The notes under the pieces were generated by a model, which made no database searches, was not told the DNA's origin, and was given only the letters and a program-made list of their open reading frames with translations. A stretch of 64,000 nucleotides of DNA from an uncultured Macellibacteroides sp. (GTDB lineage: Bacteria > Bacteroidota > Bacteroidia > Bacteroidales > Tannerellaceae), in assembly GCF_963667135.1 (NCBI RefSeq), contig NZ_OY762974.1, positions 1,302,001 to 1,366,000 of the forward strand, in the 5' to 3' direction. Of this stretch, positions 27,421 through 36,063 are shown piece by piece; within the stretch, counting starts at the first letter, position 1, and each line of letters starts with the position of its first letter. Both the position numbers and the translations under genes were made by a program.

Positions 27421-27446
27421 CAAACACAAAATCAAGAAAGTGTAGA

Positions 27447-28076
27447 ATGGCCAAAAACAAGTATTACGTAGTCTGGAAAGGTCTCAACCCAGGTGTTTAC
27501 GACAACTGGGCTGCATGCAAAATGCAGGTAGAAGGACAAGAAGGTGCTAAATACAAGTCGTTCGAAACACGTGAGGAGGCATCCGAAGCCTTTGGAAAAG
27601 ATTTTAAGGAGTTTATCAAACCCGCATCGTCTTCGCGGATTGCTTCGGCCACCACAGTTAGCGGGGGGAAACCAATCATGAACAGCATTGCCGTTGATGC
27701 CGCCTGCAGCGGGAATCCGGGAATGATGGAATACAGGGGTGTTTATACAGCCACTAAACAAGAGTTATTTCATGTAGGGCCTTTTGAACAAGGGACCAAC
27801 AACATTGGCGAATTCCTGGCTTTGGTTCACGGACTAGCTTTCCTGAAACAGCAAAACAGCGTTCTTCCACTTTACTCGGATAGCCGAAACGCCATTGGAT
27901 GGGTACAAAAAAAGAAATGTAAAACGCTTTTGGAAAGAGAACCCCGCAACGAGGCTATTTTCGACTTAATAGAACGAGCCGAGAAGTGGCTGAACGAAAA
28001 CAACTATACCACTCCTATCCTTAAATGGGAAACGTCCGAATGGGGAGAGATCCCTGCAGACTTCGGTAGAAAATAA
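27447..28076 (+). CDS. rnhA: Ribonuclease HI with viroplasmin-like N-terminal domain
   Basis: The first 55 residues are the caulimovirus viroplasmin/RNase H1 N-domain (KYYVVWKGLNPGVYDNWAAC, SFETREEASEAFG), which binds RNA-DNA hybrids. The catalytic RNase H fold begins at residue 80 with AVDAACSGNPG (Asp84), NNIGEFLALVHGL (Glu122) and YSDSRNAI (Asp145). The enzyme removes RNA from hybrids, for example R-loops and Okazaki primers. At 209 aa it is complete. A decayed duplicate of its 3' half lies about 2.6 kb downstream (30470-30693), beyond the galactofuranose genes, so this locus has been rearranged. Sequence identity includes the 3' flank up to the ATGAATGTTAA stretch. Confidence 0.94.
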   Translation: MAKNKYYVVWKGLNPGVYDNWAACKMQVEGQEGAKYKSFETREEASEAFGKDFKEFIKPASSSRIASATTVSGGKPIMNSIAVDAACSGNPGMMEYRGVYTATKQELFHVGPFEQGTNNIGEFLALVHGLAFLKQQNSVLPLYSDSRNAIGWVQKKKCKTLLEREPRNEAIFDLIERAEKWLNENNYTTPILKWETSEWGEIPADFGRK

Positions 28077-28152
28077 TTGATTAAAAGATGAATGTTAACC
28101 TTCCTCTTCCTTATATATTCTGTTTTCACTTCCCAATACAATAAGATTGAGA

Positions 28153-28160
28153 TATATTTG
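28153..28160 (+). promoter_or_regulatory. TAnnTTTG -7 box for glf
   Basis: TATATTTG lies 64 bp before the glf ATG in an AT-rich gap following rnhA. It suggests an independent promoter for glf and the transferase behind it. Confidence 0.4.
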
Positions 28161-28224
28161 GTTTGTAATGATATTTATAGTTATTTTGTTTCATGTAAAA
28201 TTTATTGAACACTAACTTTAATTA

Positions 28225-29355
28225 ATGAAAAAGAGTAACGAAAGCATATACGATTATATCATTGTAGGGGCAGGGCTTTTTGGAGCAGTGTTTACACAGC
28301 AAGCTGTCAAAGCAGGGAAGAAATGCCTGATTATTGACAAGCGTCGTCAAATAGGAGGTAATCTCTATACCGAAAATATTGACTCCATTAATGTTCATAA
28401 ATATGGGGCGCACATTTTCCATACAAGTAATAGAGAAATCTGGAATTATATTAATCAGTTTGCCTATTTTAATAATTTCATCAACTCTCCGCTTGCTAAC
28501 TACAACGGTAAACTTTATAATTTACCGTTTAACATGAATACCTTTTATCAGTTATGGGGAACGCAAACTCCATTGGAAGCAAAAGCAAAAATAGCCGAGC
28601 AGTGCAAAAAATACGATTACATAACTCATCCAGCCAATTTGGAAGAGCACGCATTAAAGATGTGTGGTGATGATATTTATAACACATTTATTAAAGGATA
28701 TACAGAAAAGCAGTGGGGACGGAGAGCTACAGAATTACCTTCTTTCATCATTAAACGTATACCTTTAAGATTCGTTTATAATAATAATTACTTTAATGAC
28801 CCGTACCAGGGAATACCTGTAGGAGGGTATAATCCGATTATAGAATCAATGATTGAAGGTGCCGATGTACAAATTAATACCGATTACTTTGAAAACAAAA
28901 CCTACTTTGATTCATTGGCTCCCAAAATGATTTTCACCGGACGTATAGATGAATTCTTCGATTTCAAATTCGGGAAGCTGGAATACAGAAGCTTGCACTT
29001 TGAACATGAAAGGCTGGAAATAAATGATTTTCAAGGAAATGCGGTGGTTAATTACAACGAATTTGATGTCTCGTTTACCCGAATTATAGAGCATAAACAC
29101 TTTGAATTCGGCACACAACCATTTACAATTGTTTCCAAAGAATTTCCCAATGAATACAGCAAAGACTCTGAGCCTTACTATCCTGTGAATGATGAAAGAA
29201 ATCACACAATTCTAGGAAAGTACAAGGAGCTTGCTAAAACTTTTGCCAATATATATTTTGGCGGACGACTAGCCCAATATGCCTATTTTGATATGGATGA
29301 TACCATAGAAGCCGCCTTCGAAGTAGCCAGAAAAGAATTCAAATTTATAAAATAA
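28225..29355 (+). CDS. glf: UDP-galactopyranose mutase
   Basis: This 376-aa FAD enzyme converts UDP-galactopyranose to UDP-galactofuranose in the cytoplasm. The FAD dinucleotide fold is YIIVGAGLFGAVFTQQA (11-27), followed by IIDKRRQIGGNLYTE (about 36-50) and the family signature VHKYGAHIFHTSN (56-68). GYTEKQWGR (about 155-163) and the C-terminal FGGRLAQYAYFDMDD complete the active-site set. Length is typical. It is followed after 8 bp by a WbbI-like galactofuranosyltransferase, which would use its product. The gene pair is flanked by two copies of rnhA 3' sequence, suggesting acquisition as a block. Confidence 0.96.
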   Translation: MKKSNESIYDYIIVGAGLFGAVFTQQAVKAGKKCLIIDKRRQIGGNLYTENIDSINVHKYGAHIFHTSNREIWNYINQFAYFNNFINSPLANYNGKLYNLPFNMNTFYQLWGTQTPLEAKAKIAEQCKKYDYITHPANLEEHALKMCGDDIYNTFIKGYTEKQWGRRATELPSFIIKRIPLRFVYNNNYFNDPYQGIPVGGYNPIIESMIEGADVQINTDYFENKTYFDSLAPKMIFTGRIDEFFDFKFGKLEYRSLHFEHERLEINDFQGNAVVNYNEFDVSFTRIIEHKHFEFGTQPFTIVSKEFPNEYSKDSEPYYPVNDERNHTILGKYKELAKTFANIYFGGRLAQYAYFDMDDTIEAAFEVARKEFKFIK

Positions 29356-29363
29356 AAAAGGAA

Positions 29364-30392
29364 ATGGAAAAATACTTTTTCTCTAAAAACTACAAGGAAA
29401 CAAAAAGCGCAGGTAATAAAGCCAAGACAGACATCGAAGAGATTCTTTTAACTAACGGATATAAAAATATTGGAGTAAGAAGCAACTATAAAGGTTCGAT
29501 TATGGGCTTTATAGCAACTTTGGTCAGTCTCATAAAGGCTTGTTTATCCATTCAGCCCAATAGTGTGCTTGTTTTGCAGTATCCTTTGAAAAAATACTAT
29601 ACGTTCCTTTGCCGAATTGCACATCTGCGTAATTGCGAAGTGATAACTATAATTCACGACTTAGGCAGTTTCAGACGCAAACGACTAACTATTGAGCAAG
29701 AGGTGGCACGCCTGAGTCAATCGGACTATATCATTGCGCATAACGACACAATGAAAATCTGGCTGCAAGAACATGGAGTGACATCAAAACTTTATAGCCT
29801 CGGCATTTTTGATTATCTGTCGAAAAGTACTCCTCAACCTAACACAAATAAGGATCAGTACAGGGTTCTGTACGCCGGAGCTTTAAGCCCAAGAAAAAAT
29901 CCTTTTCTCAAACAAATTGGAGCAATTATTAAATCCTATAAGTTTTACCTTTACGGATCAGGTTTCGAAGCTCAAAAGAAGTATAATAATATAATTAATT
30001 ATAAGGGTTTTGTTCCCTCCGACAAACTTATATCTACGGCCGAAGGCGATTTCGGACTTGTTTGGGATGGCGATTCCATCTCCTCATGCAGCGGAGAATT
30101 GGGAGAATATCTAAAATTCAATAACCCTCACAAGACCTCTCTTTATATTCGTTGCCACCTACCTATTATCATTTGGTCCAAAGCTGCGTTAGCTCCCTTC
30201 ATAAAGGAAAATGAAATTGGCTTTTGCATAGACTCTCTGGATCAAATCGATAATCTGCTATTAGAACTAAGAAAAGAGGACTATGATGAAATTCGCAAAA
30301 ATGTAATAAAAATTAGTGATAAATTGTCGGAGGGATATTATACAACAACGGCCCTAAATAAAATACTGAAACAAAAAGAAAATTATAAATAA
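29364..30392 (+). CDS. WbbI-like beta-1,6-galactofuranosyltransferase
   Basis: The 342-aa protein shares the pattern of E. coli WbbI: a short N-terminal strand with KNYKETKSAGNKAKTDIE, VLVLQYPLKKYY, IIHDLGSFRR (about 94-103), IAHNDTMKIWL, the donor-side strand VLYAGALSPRKNPF (about 168-181) and the diagnostic block FGLVWDGDSISSCSG followed by GEYLKFNNPHKTSLYI. It should transfer galactofuranose from UDP-Galf to a lipid-linked glycan, in agreement with glf 8 bp upstream. No signal peptide. Its acceptor cannot be inferred. Downstream lies a decayed rnhA segment instead of a terminator. Confidence 0.88.
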   Translation: MEKYFFSKNYKETKSAGNKAKTDIEEILLTNGYKNIGVRSNYKGSIMGFIATLVSLIKACLSIQPNSVLVLQYPLKKYYTFLCRIAHLRNCEVITIIHDLGSFRRKRLTIEQEVARLSQSDYIIAHNDTMKIWLQEHGVTSKLYSLGIFDYLSKSTPQPNTNKDQYRVLYAGALSPRKNPFLKQIGAIIKSYKFYLYGSGFEAQKKYNNIINYKGFVPSDKLISTAEGDFGLVWDGDSISSCSGELGEYLKFNNPHKTSLYIRCHLPIIIWSKAALAPFIKENEIGFCIDSLDQIDNLLLELRKEDYDEIRKNVIKISDKLSEGYYTTTALNKILKQKENYK

Positions 30393-30453
30393 ATTTACTA
30401 ATTCTAAATAGTCAATTATAAATCAACCTACCAACTGTGTATTCAAAAAATGC

Positions 30454-30461
30454 TATCTTTG
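30454..30461 (+). promoter_or_regulatory. TAnnTTTG -7 box in front of the rnhA remnant
   Basis: TATCTTTG stands at the left border of the decayed rnhA copy, about 225 bp before the next intact gene. It may drive that gene with a long leader that contains the pseudogene. Confidence 0.35.
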
Positions 30462-30469
30462 CACAAAAA

Positions 30470-30693
30470 CAAGAACTGTTTCATATTGTTCCTGTTGAAC
30501 CAGACACGAACAATACCGGCAACCGGCATTGGCTCGCAAAATGGTATCCCTAAAACAACAAAACGGCACCCTTCCTCTTTACTTCGGATAACCGAAACGT
30601 AGTTGGATGGGGACAAAAGAAAAAAATGCAAAACGCTTTTGGATATAGAACCCTGCAGACTTTGGTAGAAAATAATTGATTTAAAGATGAATG
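30470..30693 (+). pseudogene. rnhA: Decayed duplicate of the rnhA 3' half
   Basis: Positions 30554-30652 align with rnhA 27848-27943 with about four in five bases identical, including AAAACGCTTTTGGA and GAACCC. After a missing segment of about 110 bp, 30653-30693 aligns with 28055-28098 nearly without change (CTGCAGACTT, GGTAGAAAATAATTGAT). Upstream, 30470-30553 matches 27755-27847 more weakly. Frameshifts and stops make the copy non-coding. The copy places a direct repeat on the far side of glf and the galactofuranosyltransferase, pointing to insertion or duplication of that block. The similarity continues into the first codons of the next gene. Confidence 0.85.
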
Positions 30694-31469
30694 TTAAGAT
30701 TGTTATTCCCATTTATAAGCCTCAACTGTCTGACTTGGAAGTGAGATCGCTTGAACAGGCATATAATGTATTTTTAAACCATATACTGGTAGTAATAAAA
30801 CCAGAAAGCTTAGATTTATCGTTATTACAAAGCCAATATCCCAGACTAACCATTGAATCTTTTGATGACTCATTTTTTAAAGGGATATCCAGCTACAATC
30901 GGCTTATGCTTTCAACTTGCTTCTACGAACGGTTTCTCGATAGCGATTACATCCTTATATATCAGCTCGATGCATACGTGTTCAAAGACGAACTAAACGA
31001 ATGGTGTAATAAGAAGTACGACTATATTGGGGCTCCATGGTTGCAAAGGCCTATCTACAGGCTTCCTTTGGTGCGACATTCTCTTCATGTTCTTCGATTT
31101 ATTGGAAAAAAACTAGGAAAACCCAATAGACAATATCTGAATAACCGTGTCGGTAATGGAGGATTATCTCTCAGAAAAGTCCAAAGTCATTACAAAATAA
31201 CTTTATCGCATAAAAAAAGAATTGATTTCTTCTTAACTCAAAAACGATCGCATTTTTATAATGAAGACGTGTTTTGGGCAACGGAAATTAATAAGGAAAA
31301 AACAATATTTCACTATCCTAATGTACAGGAGGCTCTGAAATTTTCGTTTGATAAATATCCGGATCTTTGCTATAAATTAAACGGGAATAAACTTCCATTC
31401 GGCTGTCACTCATGGTATAAAAGGAAAATGAAAAAATTCTGGCAACCAATCATAGGGTTTTCATTATAG
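30687..31469 (+). CDS. DUF5672-type glycosyltransferase-like protein
   Basis: The 260-aa protein resembles DUF5672 proteins found in O-antigen and glycan clusters. It has VKIVIPIYKPQLSD at the start, YNRLMLSTCFYERFLDSDYILIYQLDAYVF (about 70-99) with a DXD-like LDAY, KYDYIGAPWL (about 108-117), RVGNGGLSLRKV (about 151-162) and NEDVFWA (about 192-198). These blocks correspond to GT-A donor-binding and catalytic elements. The substrate is unknown. Its ATG lies inside sequence duplicated from behind rnhA (ATGAATGTTAA), so its 5' end coincides with a rearrangement border. It may form a transcript with the next gene 33 bp away. Confidence 0.78.
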   Translation: MNVKIVIPIYKPQLSDLEVRSLEQAYNVFLNHILVVIKPESLDLSLLQSQYPRLTIESFDDSFFKGISSYNRLMLSTCFYERFLDSDYILIYQLDAYVFKDELNEWCNKKYDYIGAPWLQRPIYRLPLVRHSLHVLRFIGKKLGKPNRQYLNNRVGNGGLSLRKVQSHYKITLSHKKRIDFFLTQKRSHFYNEDVFWATEINKEKTIFHYPNVQEALKFSFDKYPDLCYKLNGNKLPFGCHSWYKRKMKKFWQPIIGFSL

Positions 31470-31502
31470 TTATAAGTATGGCTAAACTATAAAAATAAAA
31501 AA

Positions 31503-32258
31503 ATGAGTCACATTTTTAAACAAGGTAAAAATATTATCTTATCTCGTTATTATCACTTCATGGAATTTCTTTTTCCTTCTGCAATCAAAGAAGCAAGAGA
31601 AATCCCCATTATAATAAATAACTTCAATCGGCTTGACACATTGGTTGGATTAATAAAGGCCCTTGAAAAAAGAGGCTACTTGAATATCTATATAATAGAT
31701 AATCTATCCACATACCCACCCCTACTGGAATATTACAAAATTTGTCCGTATAAAGTCTTTATGTTGGGGAAAAATTTGGGTTTTAAAGCTCTCTGGAAAT
31801 CAAAATTATCAAATCAATTTTGTAATGATTATTACATCTACACTGATTCTGACGTTATTCCCGTCGATGAATGTCCAAATGACTTTATCGACCATTTATT
31901 TAAACTCCTAAAAAAGTATAAATACGCCAGTAAAATAGGCCTCTCACTCCGAATTGATAATTTACCAGATCATTATGCATTGAAAGATAAAGTAATCGAA
32001 TGGGAAAGTAAATTCTATAAATTCAGAAACAATGACGCACTTTATCTAGCACCCATTGATACAACTTTTGCCCTATACAGGCCGCGAGTTGGGCTAAGTC
32101 GTAGTCGCTTCGTTGAATGTTACCGTACAAGCTTTCCATATCAGGTTGAGCATATCCCTTGGTATTCTAACTCTGCAAACCTTTCAGATGAAGAAAAATA
32201 TTATGTTAACCACTGTGCACAGCCAACAGAGTGGAGCAAATATTCGCATAAAAAATAA
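31503..32258 (+). CDS. GT2-like glycosyltransferase
   Basis: The 251-aa protein has a GT-A fold pattern: IPIIINNFNRLDTLVGLIKALE (35-56), NIYIIDNLSTYPPLLEYY (about 61-78), MLGKNLGFKALW and the metal-binding YIYTDSDVIPVDECP (about 115-129) with a DSD motif. The second half, with LYLAPIDTTFALYRP, VEHIPWYSN and EEKYYVNH, is similar to small transferases of Bacteroidota and phage-like glycan loci. There is no membrane anchor. It ends 6 bp before the convergent kinase gene. Donor and acceptor are unknown. Confidence 0.75.
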   Translation: MSHIFKQGKNIILSRYYHFMEFLFPSAIKEAREIPIIINNFNRLDTLVGLIKALEKRGYLNIYIIDNLSTYPPLLEYYKICPYKVFMLGKNLGFKALWKSKLSNQFCNDYYIYTDSDVIPVDECPNDFIDHLFKLLKKYKYASKIGLSLRIDNLPDHYALKDKVIEWESKFYKFRNNDALYLAPIDTTFALYRPRVGLSRSRFVECYRTSFPYQVEHIPWYSNSANLSDEEKYYVNHCAQPTEWSKYSHKK

Positions 32259-32264
32259 GCTTAT

Positions 32265-33182
32265 CTACTCGTGCAATAATACTTTTCGGAAATCGTATTC
32301 AGCAATATACTGTGCGTATAGCTGTTGTTTTTTCAATAAAAGTTTTTCTTTGCAAGAAAAAGAAATAAACGAGAATTTAGACACCCAAAGGTAAGTCTTG
32401 TATTTCCATATTGGATTATTCAAAATTGAACCTCCCATTTTTCGCCACGATTTATTGGCCAACCGATATGCATAGTTTTTAAAGTAAGTATCACTTTGGG
32501 ATGACATATTGTAGTCTGTTTCATTTATATCCCAGCCTCTACATAATGCATATTGCTTAGCAATTAAAGATAAAGCCGAAGGAGAAAAAGAAAGACGAGC
32601 CAGATTAACATAAGCCTCTTCTTTTGATACGCTCTTAAACTGCATTCGGTTTATGTCAATAAGCGAAAATTGATATGTATTATCAGGCAAATTCTTAATA
32701 AGAACATTCCCAGGAGAATAGTCTACATGATAGATTCCCGCTTCATGTAATGCGGCGGTAAAGGAGGCAAAGCTACGTAATTTATTCTCCGAATCGGGTA
32801 CATTTTCTCCGGCCATCAGGGAGCGAACAGTTTCAGAGGCCGAATCGTAGACAGATACAAAATAGCTTCCTTTCAAAAGACCTCCTTTATAGGTTTCAAC
32901 ATAAGCTATGGGATCAGGAGTGAGGAATCCACGTCTTTTAATCTCAAAAGCGTAATAATAAGAACGGGCAGCTTTGGATTTTCGAAAATAGGTATAGGCG
33001 AGTCTATTCACTAAAAGAGGCACCTTAAAACTCTTAACAGCAATATCTATATTCTTAATAGTGTATTGCTTTATGGTATTACGCCCCTCATAAATAATCT
33101 CTCCCTCAGATTCAAAACAATCCGGAAGATTATTTATAAAATCTGATAAAAATAGATAGACTGGATTAATAACAACTTTCAT
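32265..33182 (-). CDS. Lipopolysaccharide kinase (Kdo/WaaP, InaA-like)
   Basis: The 305-aa protein belongs to the LPS-kinase superfamily with a eukaryotic-kinase-like fold. The catalytic loop is YHVDYSPGNVLI (about 154-165), close to the family form HGDxxxxN, and the metal-binding SLIDINRMQF follows (about 174-183). The ATP-binding lysine probably lies in KNIDIAVKSFKVP (about 43-55). Such enzymes phosphorylate Kdo or heptose in the LPS inner core on the cytoplasmic side. It overlaps the heptosyltransferase gene by ATGA, which supports an inner-core role. The His-Val-Asp in place of His-Gly-Asp is a small deviation. Confidence 0.82.
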   Translation of the reverse strand: MKVVINPVYLFLSDFINNLPDCFESEGEIIYEGRNTIKQYTIKNIDIAVKSFKVPLLVNRLAYTYFRKSKAARSYYYAFEIKRRGFLTPDPIAYVETYKGGLLKGSYFVSVYDSASETVRSLMAGENVPDSENKLRSFASFTAALHEAGIYHVDYSPGNVLIKNLPDNTYQFSLIDINRMQFKSVSKEEAYVNLARLSFSPSALSLIAKQYALCRGWDINETDYNMSSQSDTYFKNYAYRLANKSWRKMGGSILNNPIWKYKTYLWVSKFSFISFSCKEKLLLKKQQLYAQYIAEYDFRKVLLHE

Positions 33183-34210
33183 GAATAGAGAATCTCTTCA
33201 ACTTTATTAATAATTACTTCAGCGCTAATTTGGTTCAAGCAAGCCTTATCACCTCTAAAGCAAGGTTTTTCTCCAAATACTGAACAAGGGCGGCAGCTTA
33301 AATCAAGCTGAATAATATTGTCCGGATTCTGGTGATAGCCGTAAAACCCTGCATAAGGATGAGTAGCTCCCCAGACTGAAAGAACTTTAGTTCCTACCAA
33401 TGAAGCAAAATGCATATTTGCAGAATCCATTGAAATCAATAAATCAAGCTGACTTATAAGCGCTAGTTCCTGATCCAACCTGTATTTGCCAACAACCGTT
33501 TTCACGTTCCGATATCGTAATGCCCATTCTGCAAGAACCGATTCTTCATGCCCCTTTCCTCCAAATAGAAAAATAGTAAAATCATCTCTTTCAGATAATT
33601 TGGCCACTACTTCTTCCATCCGATCCAAAGGATATATTTTACCCTGATGTTTTGCAAAAGGAGCCACTCCTATCCACTTATTTCTTTTGGGAAAAATTTC
33701 TGACTCAAGAAAAGAGAGGTCGGAGGATTTTTCTTGATAAAGTGAAACAAAATCCTCTACATAGAGCAACCCAGCTTCCCTAAATACATCAGCATAACGT
33801 TTTATTACCGATTCAAGGGGCTTAAATACTTTATGATCGCGGGCAGTTAGTAATGCTCTGGCATGACGATCTTTTTTGTAAACGATTACTTTAGTGCCTT
33901 TTATGGTGAACAGACTTCTCAGAATCTTAGTTCGGATTACATTGTGAAGATCCAACACCATATCAAAGTCATACTGTACCAAAGCAGAGCCGAACCGAAG
34001 TAATCCCGCCAATGTCTTTTCCGGACCTTTGGTGTTTATACCCAACACCTTTATATTATCCGGACGATTCATAAAAACAGGAATCAAAAACGTCTGAGTA
34101 AGCACCGTAAACGAGTCCATAGGATTCGACTTGGCAGCGCTATAAAGAACTGGAATTGTCATCGCCACATCTCCAATAGCAGAAAGTCTTATCACCAATA
34201 TATTAGCCAT
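33179..34210 (-). CDS. LPS heptosyltransferase-family protein (GT9)
   Basis: The 343-aa GT-B enzyme belongs to family 9. The N-terminus ILVIRLSAIGDVAMTIPVL (4-22) is the family signature, followed by FDMVLDLHNVIRTKIL (about 82-97). The C-terminal donor site includes IGVAPFAKHQGKIYPLDRMEEVV (about 197-219), FLFGGKGHE and LISMDSANMHFASLVGTKVLSVWGATHP (about 264-291). A cysteine-rich segment near the end, LSCRPCSVFGEKPC, is also typical. It adds heptose or a related sugar to the inner core. It lies between DUF4254 (3 bp upstream) and the LPS kinase (overlap). Confidence 0.9.
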   Translation of the reverse strand: MANILVIRLSAIGDVAMTIPVLYSAAKSNPMDSFTVLTQTFLIPVFMNRPDNIKVLGINTKGPEKTLAGLLRFGSALVQYDFDMVLDLHNVIRTKILRSLFTIKGTKVIVYKKDRHARALLTARDHKVFKPLESVIKRYADVFREAGLLYVEDFVSLYQEKSSDLSFLESEIFPKRNKWIGVAPFAKHQGKIYPLDRMEEVVAKLSERDDFTIFLFGGKGHEESVLAEWALRYRNVKTVVGKYRLDQELALISQLDLLISMDSANMHFASLVGTKVLSVWGATHPYAGFYGYHQNPDNIIQLDLSCRPCSVFGEKPCFRGDKACLNQISAEVIINKVEEILYS

Positions 34211-34213
34211 TCT

Positions 34214-34819
34214 TTATTTCTTTCCGTACAACACGGGGTTCAATGAAGGATCATTATACATTTTCATCTGTTTATAAACCTTCATGTATTTATCTCCGGT
34301 TTCAATATCATTCAATAACTGATCCAAAGCTTCAGATAAATCGGCCTTTTGTTCCAGCAAAACAGCCAACTTGTTTTTGCATGAAGCGATATGATCTGGC
34401 AAAGCATCCATACGATCGGCTTCTTGCTGCATATGATACACTTTCAGGCAAAGAATAGAAAGACGATCTATTGCCCAAGCCGGACTTTCTGTATTAATCC
34501 TCGCGGTAGGTTTCACAACAACCGATCTGTATTTATCTAAGAAGTAACTATCAATAAGCTCTACCAGATCAGTACGATCCTGATTGGATTTATCGATACG
34601 ACGTTTAATCACCAGCGCTTCGATTGGGTCAATTTCCGGATTCCGAATTATATCTTCCAGGTGCCATTGCACTGCATCTATCCAATTTTTCAAATAAAGA
34701 TAAAACTCAATACTTTTCTCTTCGTAAGGGTTATTGATAGAGGCATCCACATGGTTGCTTACATGGTACGCTTTGGTAGACTCTTCAAAAATCTGGTAAC
34801 AAATGTTGCTAAATTTCAT
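34214..34819 (-). CDS. DUF4254 domain protein
   Basis: The 201-aa protein matches DUF4254, a Bacteroidota family of unknown function that is regularly found beside heptosyltransferases. It is entirely helical in appearance, with SIEFYLYLKNWIDAVQWHLEDIIRNPEIDP (about 35-64) and ALVIKRRIDKSNQDRTDLVELID (about 68-90) as its best conserved stretches. There is no signal peptide or membrane segment. It is the first gene of a three-gene operon (DUF4254, GT9, LPS kinase) with gaps of 3 and -4 bp and a promoter-like box at 34854-34861. A role in LPS core assembly is likely from context only. Confidence 0.85.
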   Translation of the reverse strand: MKFSNICYQIFEESTKAYHVSNHVDASINNPYEEKSIEFYLYLKNWIDAVQWHLEDIIRNPEIDPIEALVIKRRIDKSNQDRTDLVELIDSYFLDKYRSVVVKPTARINTESPAWAIDRLSILCLKVYHMQQEADRMDALPDHIASCKNKLAVLLEQKADLSEALDQLLNDIETGDKYMKVYKQMKMYNDPSLNPVLYGKK

Positions 34820-34853
34820 AATTATCGTATTTCTTTACTATCTTATTAAACCG

Positions 34854-34861
34854 CAAATGTA
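34854..34861 (-). promoter_or_regulatory. TAnnTTTG -7 box for the DUF4254 operon
   Basis: The minus strand reads TACATTTG, 34 bp before the DUF4254 ATG. Confidence 0.45.
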
Positions 34862-34890
34862 CTAAAACTTTCTATTCAGTCAACGCTATC

Positions 34891-34922
34891 TTTGGACATT
34901 GACATACTTTACCGTACTTTTG
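34891..34922 (+). promoter_or_regulatory. Promoter with -33 TTTG and -7 TACTTTTG for pdxB
   Basis: TTTG at 34891-34894 and TACTTTTG at 34915-34922 are 20 bp apart, close to the known Bacteroidota spacing. Transcription would start near 34929, which makes an ATG at 34933 almost leaderless and favours ATG 34957 as the pdxB start. A second box TATCTTTG at 34887-34894 overlaps the -33 element. Confidence 0.55.
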
Positions 34923-34956
34923 CCTGCTCTATATGAGTGTACATAAATTCAAGCTT

Positions 34957-36063
34957 ATGAAAATCATAGCAGACAATACAATTCCTTACCTGCGCGGAAT
35001 TGCCGAACCATTTGCCGAAATTACCTATATAGCGCCGGAAGAGTTTACCCGCGAAATTATTAGGGAAGCAGATGCCCTGATTATTCGCAGCATAGATAAA
35101 TGTACACGCGAAGTGCTGGAGGGTAGCCGGGTGAAACTGATTACTACTGCCACCATCGGGTTCGATCATATTGACACTCGTTATTGCGATGAAGCAGGCA
35201 TTACCTGGGCAAACGCTCCAGGGTGCAACGCCGATTCGGTTGCTCAGTATGTATTCACCTCTTTACTCACCCTATCCATCCGCAAGGGAATTTCTCTAAA
35301 AGGAAAGACACTGGGAGTTGTGGGTGTTGGACATGTAGGAAAGGCTGTAGAGAAACTCTGCAAAGCATACGGCATGCACATATTGTGTAACGACCCTCCC
35401 CGCGAAGAGAAGGAAGGCCCCGAAGAATTTGTTTCTCTCCAAACCATTGCTCGTGAAAGCGACATCATCACTTTCCATGTTCCTTATACCAAAACAGGGA
35501 AACACGCCACCTGGCATCTGGCAAATGAAGCATTCTTTAAGGAAGTAAAAAAGAGCCCGTGGTTTTTGAATACATGCAGAGGGGCTGTTCATGATACGGG
35601 AGCATTGCTAAAAGCAAAAAAAGAAGGAATCCTTTCGGAGCTTATCATCGACTGTTGGGAGAATGAGCCCCATATCGACCAGCAGCTTCTTGCGGAAACA
35701 GCCATTGCCACGCCACACGTCGCCGGATTCTCGGCCGACGGCAAAGCAAACGGTACCCGGGCATGCCTTGAAACAATTGGCCGTTTTTATGGAGTTGAGA
35801 TCGAAAAGCTAAAGGATGTGATACCTCCTGCCCCGGCAAACCCGGTTATAGACCTGAACAAGTTCGCGTCGAACAGAATGGAACAGGCCATACTAACCAC
35901 ATTCAAACCGGAAACGGTAGACGAAAGGTTACGGCAGGCTCCGGAAAAATTCGAATGGTTTCGCAACAACTACCCCCACCCCCGGGAATTCAAAGCTTAC
36001 ACATTAATAAATATAAGGGAAGAAGAATATGCATTAGCCGATACGCTTGGGTTCAATCGGTAA
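34957..36063 (+). CDS. pdxB: Erythronate-4-phosphate dehydrogenase
   Basis: This D-2-hydroxyacid dehydrogenase oxidises 4-phosphoerythronate in pyridoxal-phosphate synthesis. From ATG 34957 it has 368 residues starting KIIADNTIPYLRG, a typical PdxB start. Further signatures are DALIIRSIDKCTREVLEGS, TATIGFDHID (about 70-79), the NAD-binding GVVGVGHVGKAVEKL (about 117-131) and the catalytic region NTCRGAVHDTGAL, DCWENEP and TPHVAGFSADGK (His in the last). The C-terminal dimerisation domain is present. ATG 34933 is nearer the promoter box but has almost no leader. The last 11 bp overlap the convergent purN. Confidence 0.92.
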   Translation: MKIIADNTIPYLRGIAEPFAEITYIAPEEFTREIIREADALIIRSIDKCTREVLEGSRVKLITTATIGFDHIDTRYCDEAGITWANAPGCNADSVAQYVFTSLLTLSIRKGISLKGKTLGVVGVGHVGKAVEKLCKAYGMHILCNDPPREEKEGPEEFVSLQTIARESDIITFHVPYTKTGKHATWHLANEAFFKEVKKSPWFLNTCRGAVHDTGALLKAKKEGILSELIIDCWENEPHIDQQLLAETAIATPHVAGFSADGKANGTRACLETIGRFYGVEIEKLKDVIPPAPANPVIDLNKFASNRMEQAILTTFKPETVDERLRQAPEKFEWFRNNYPHPREFKAYTLINIREEEYALADTLGFNR

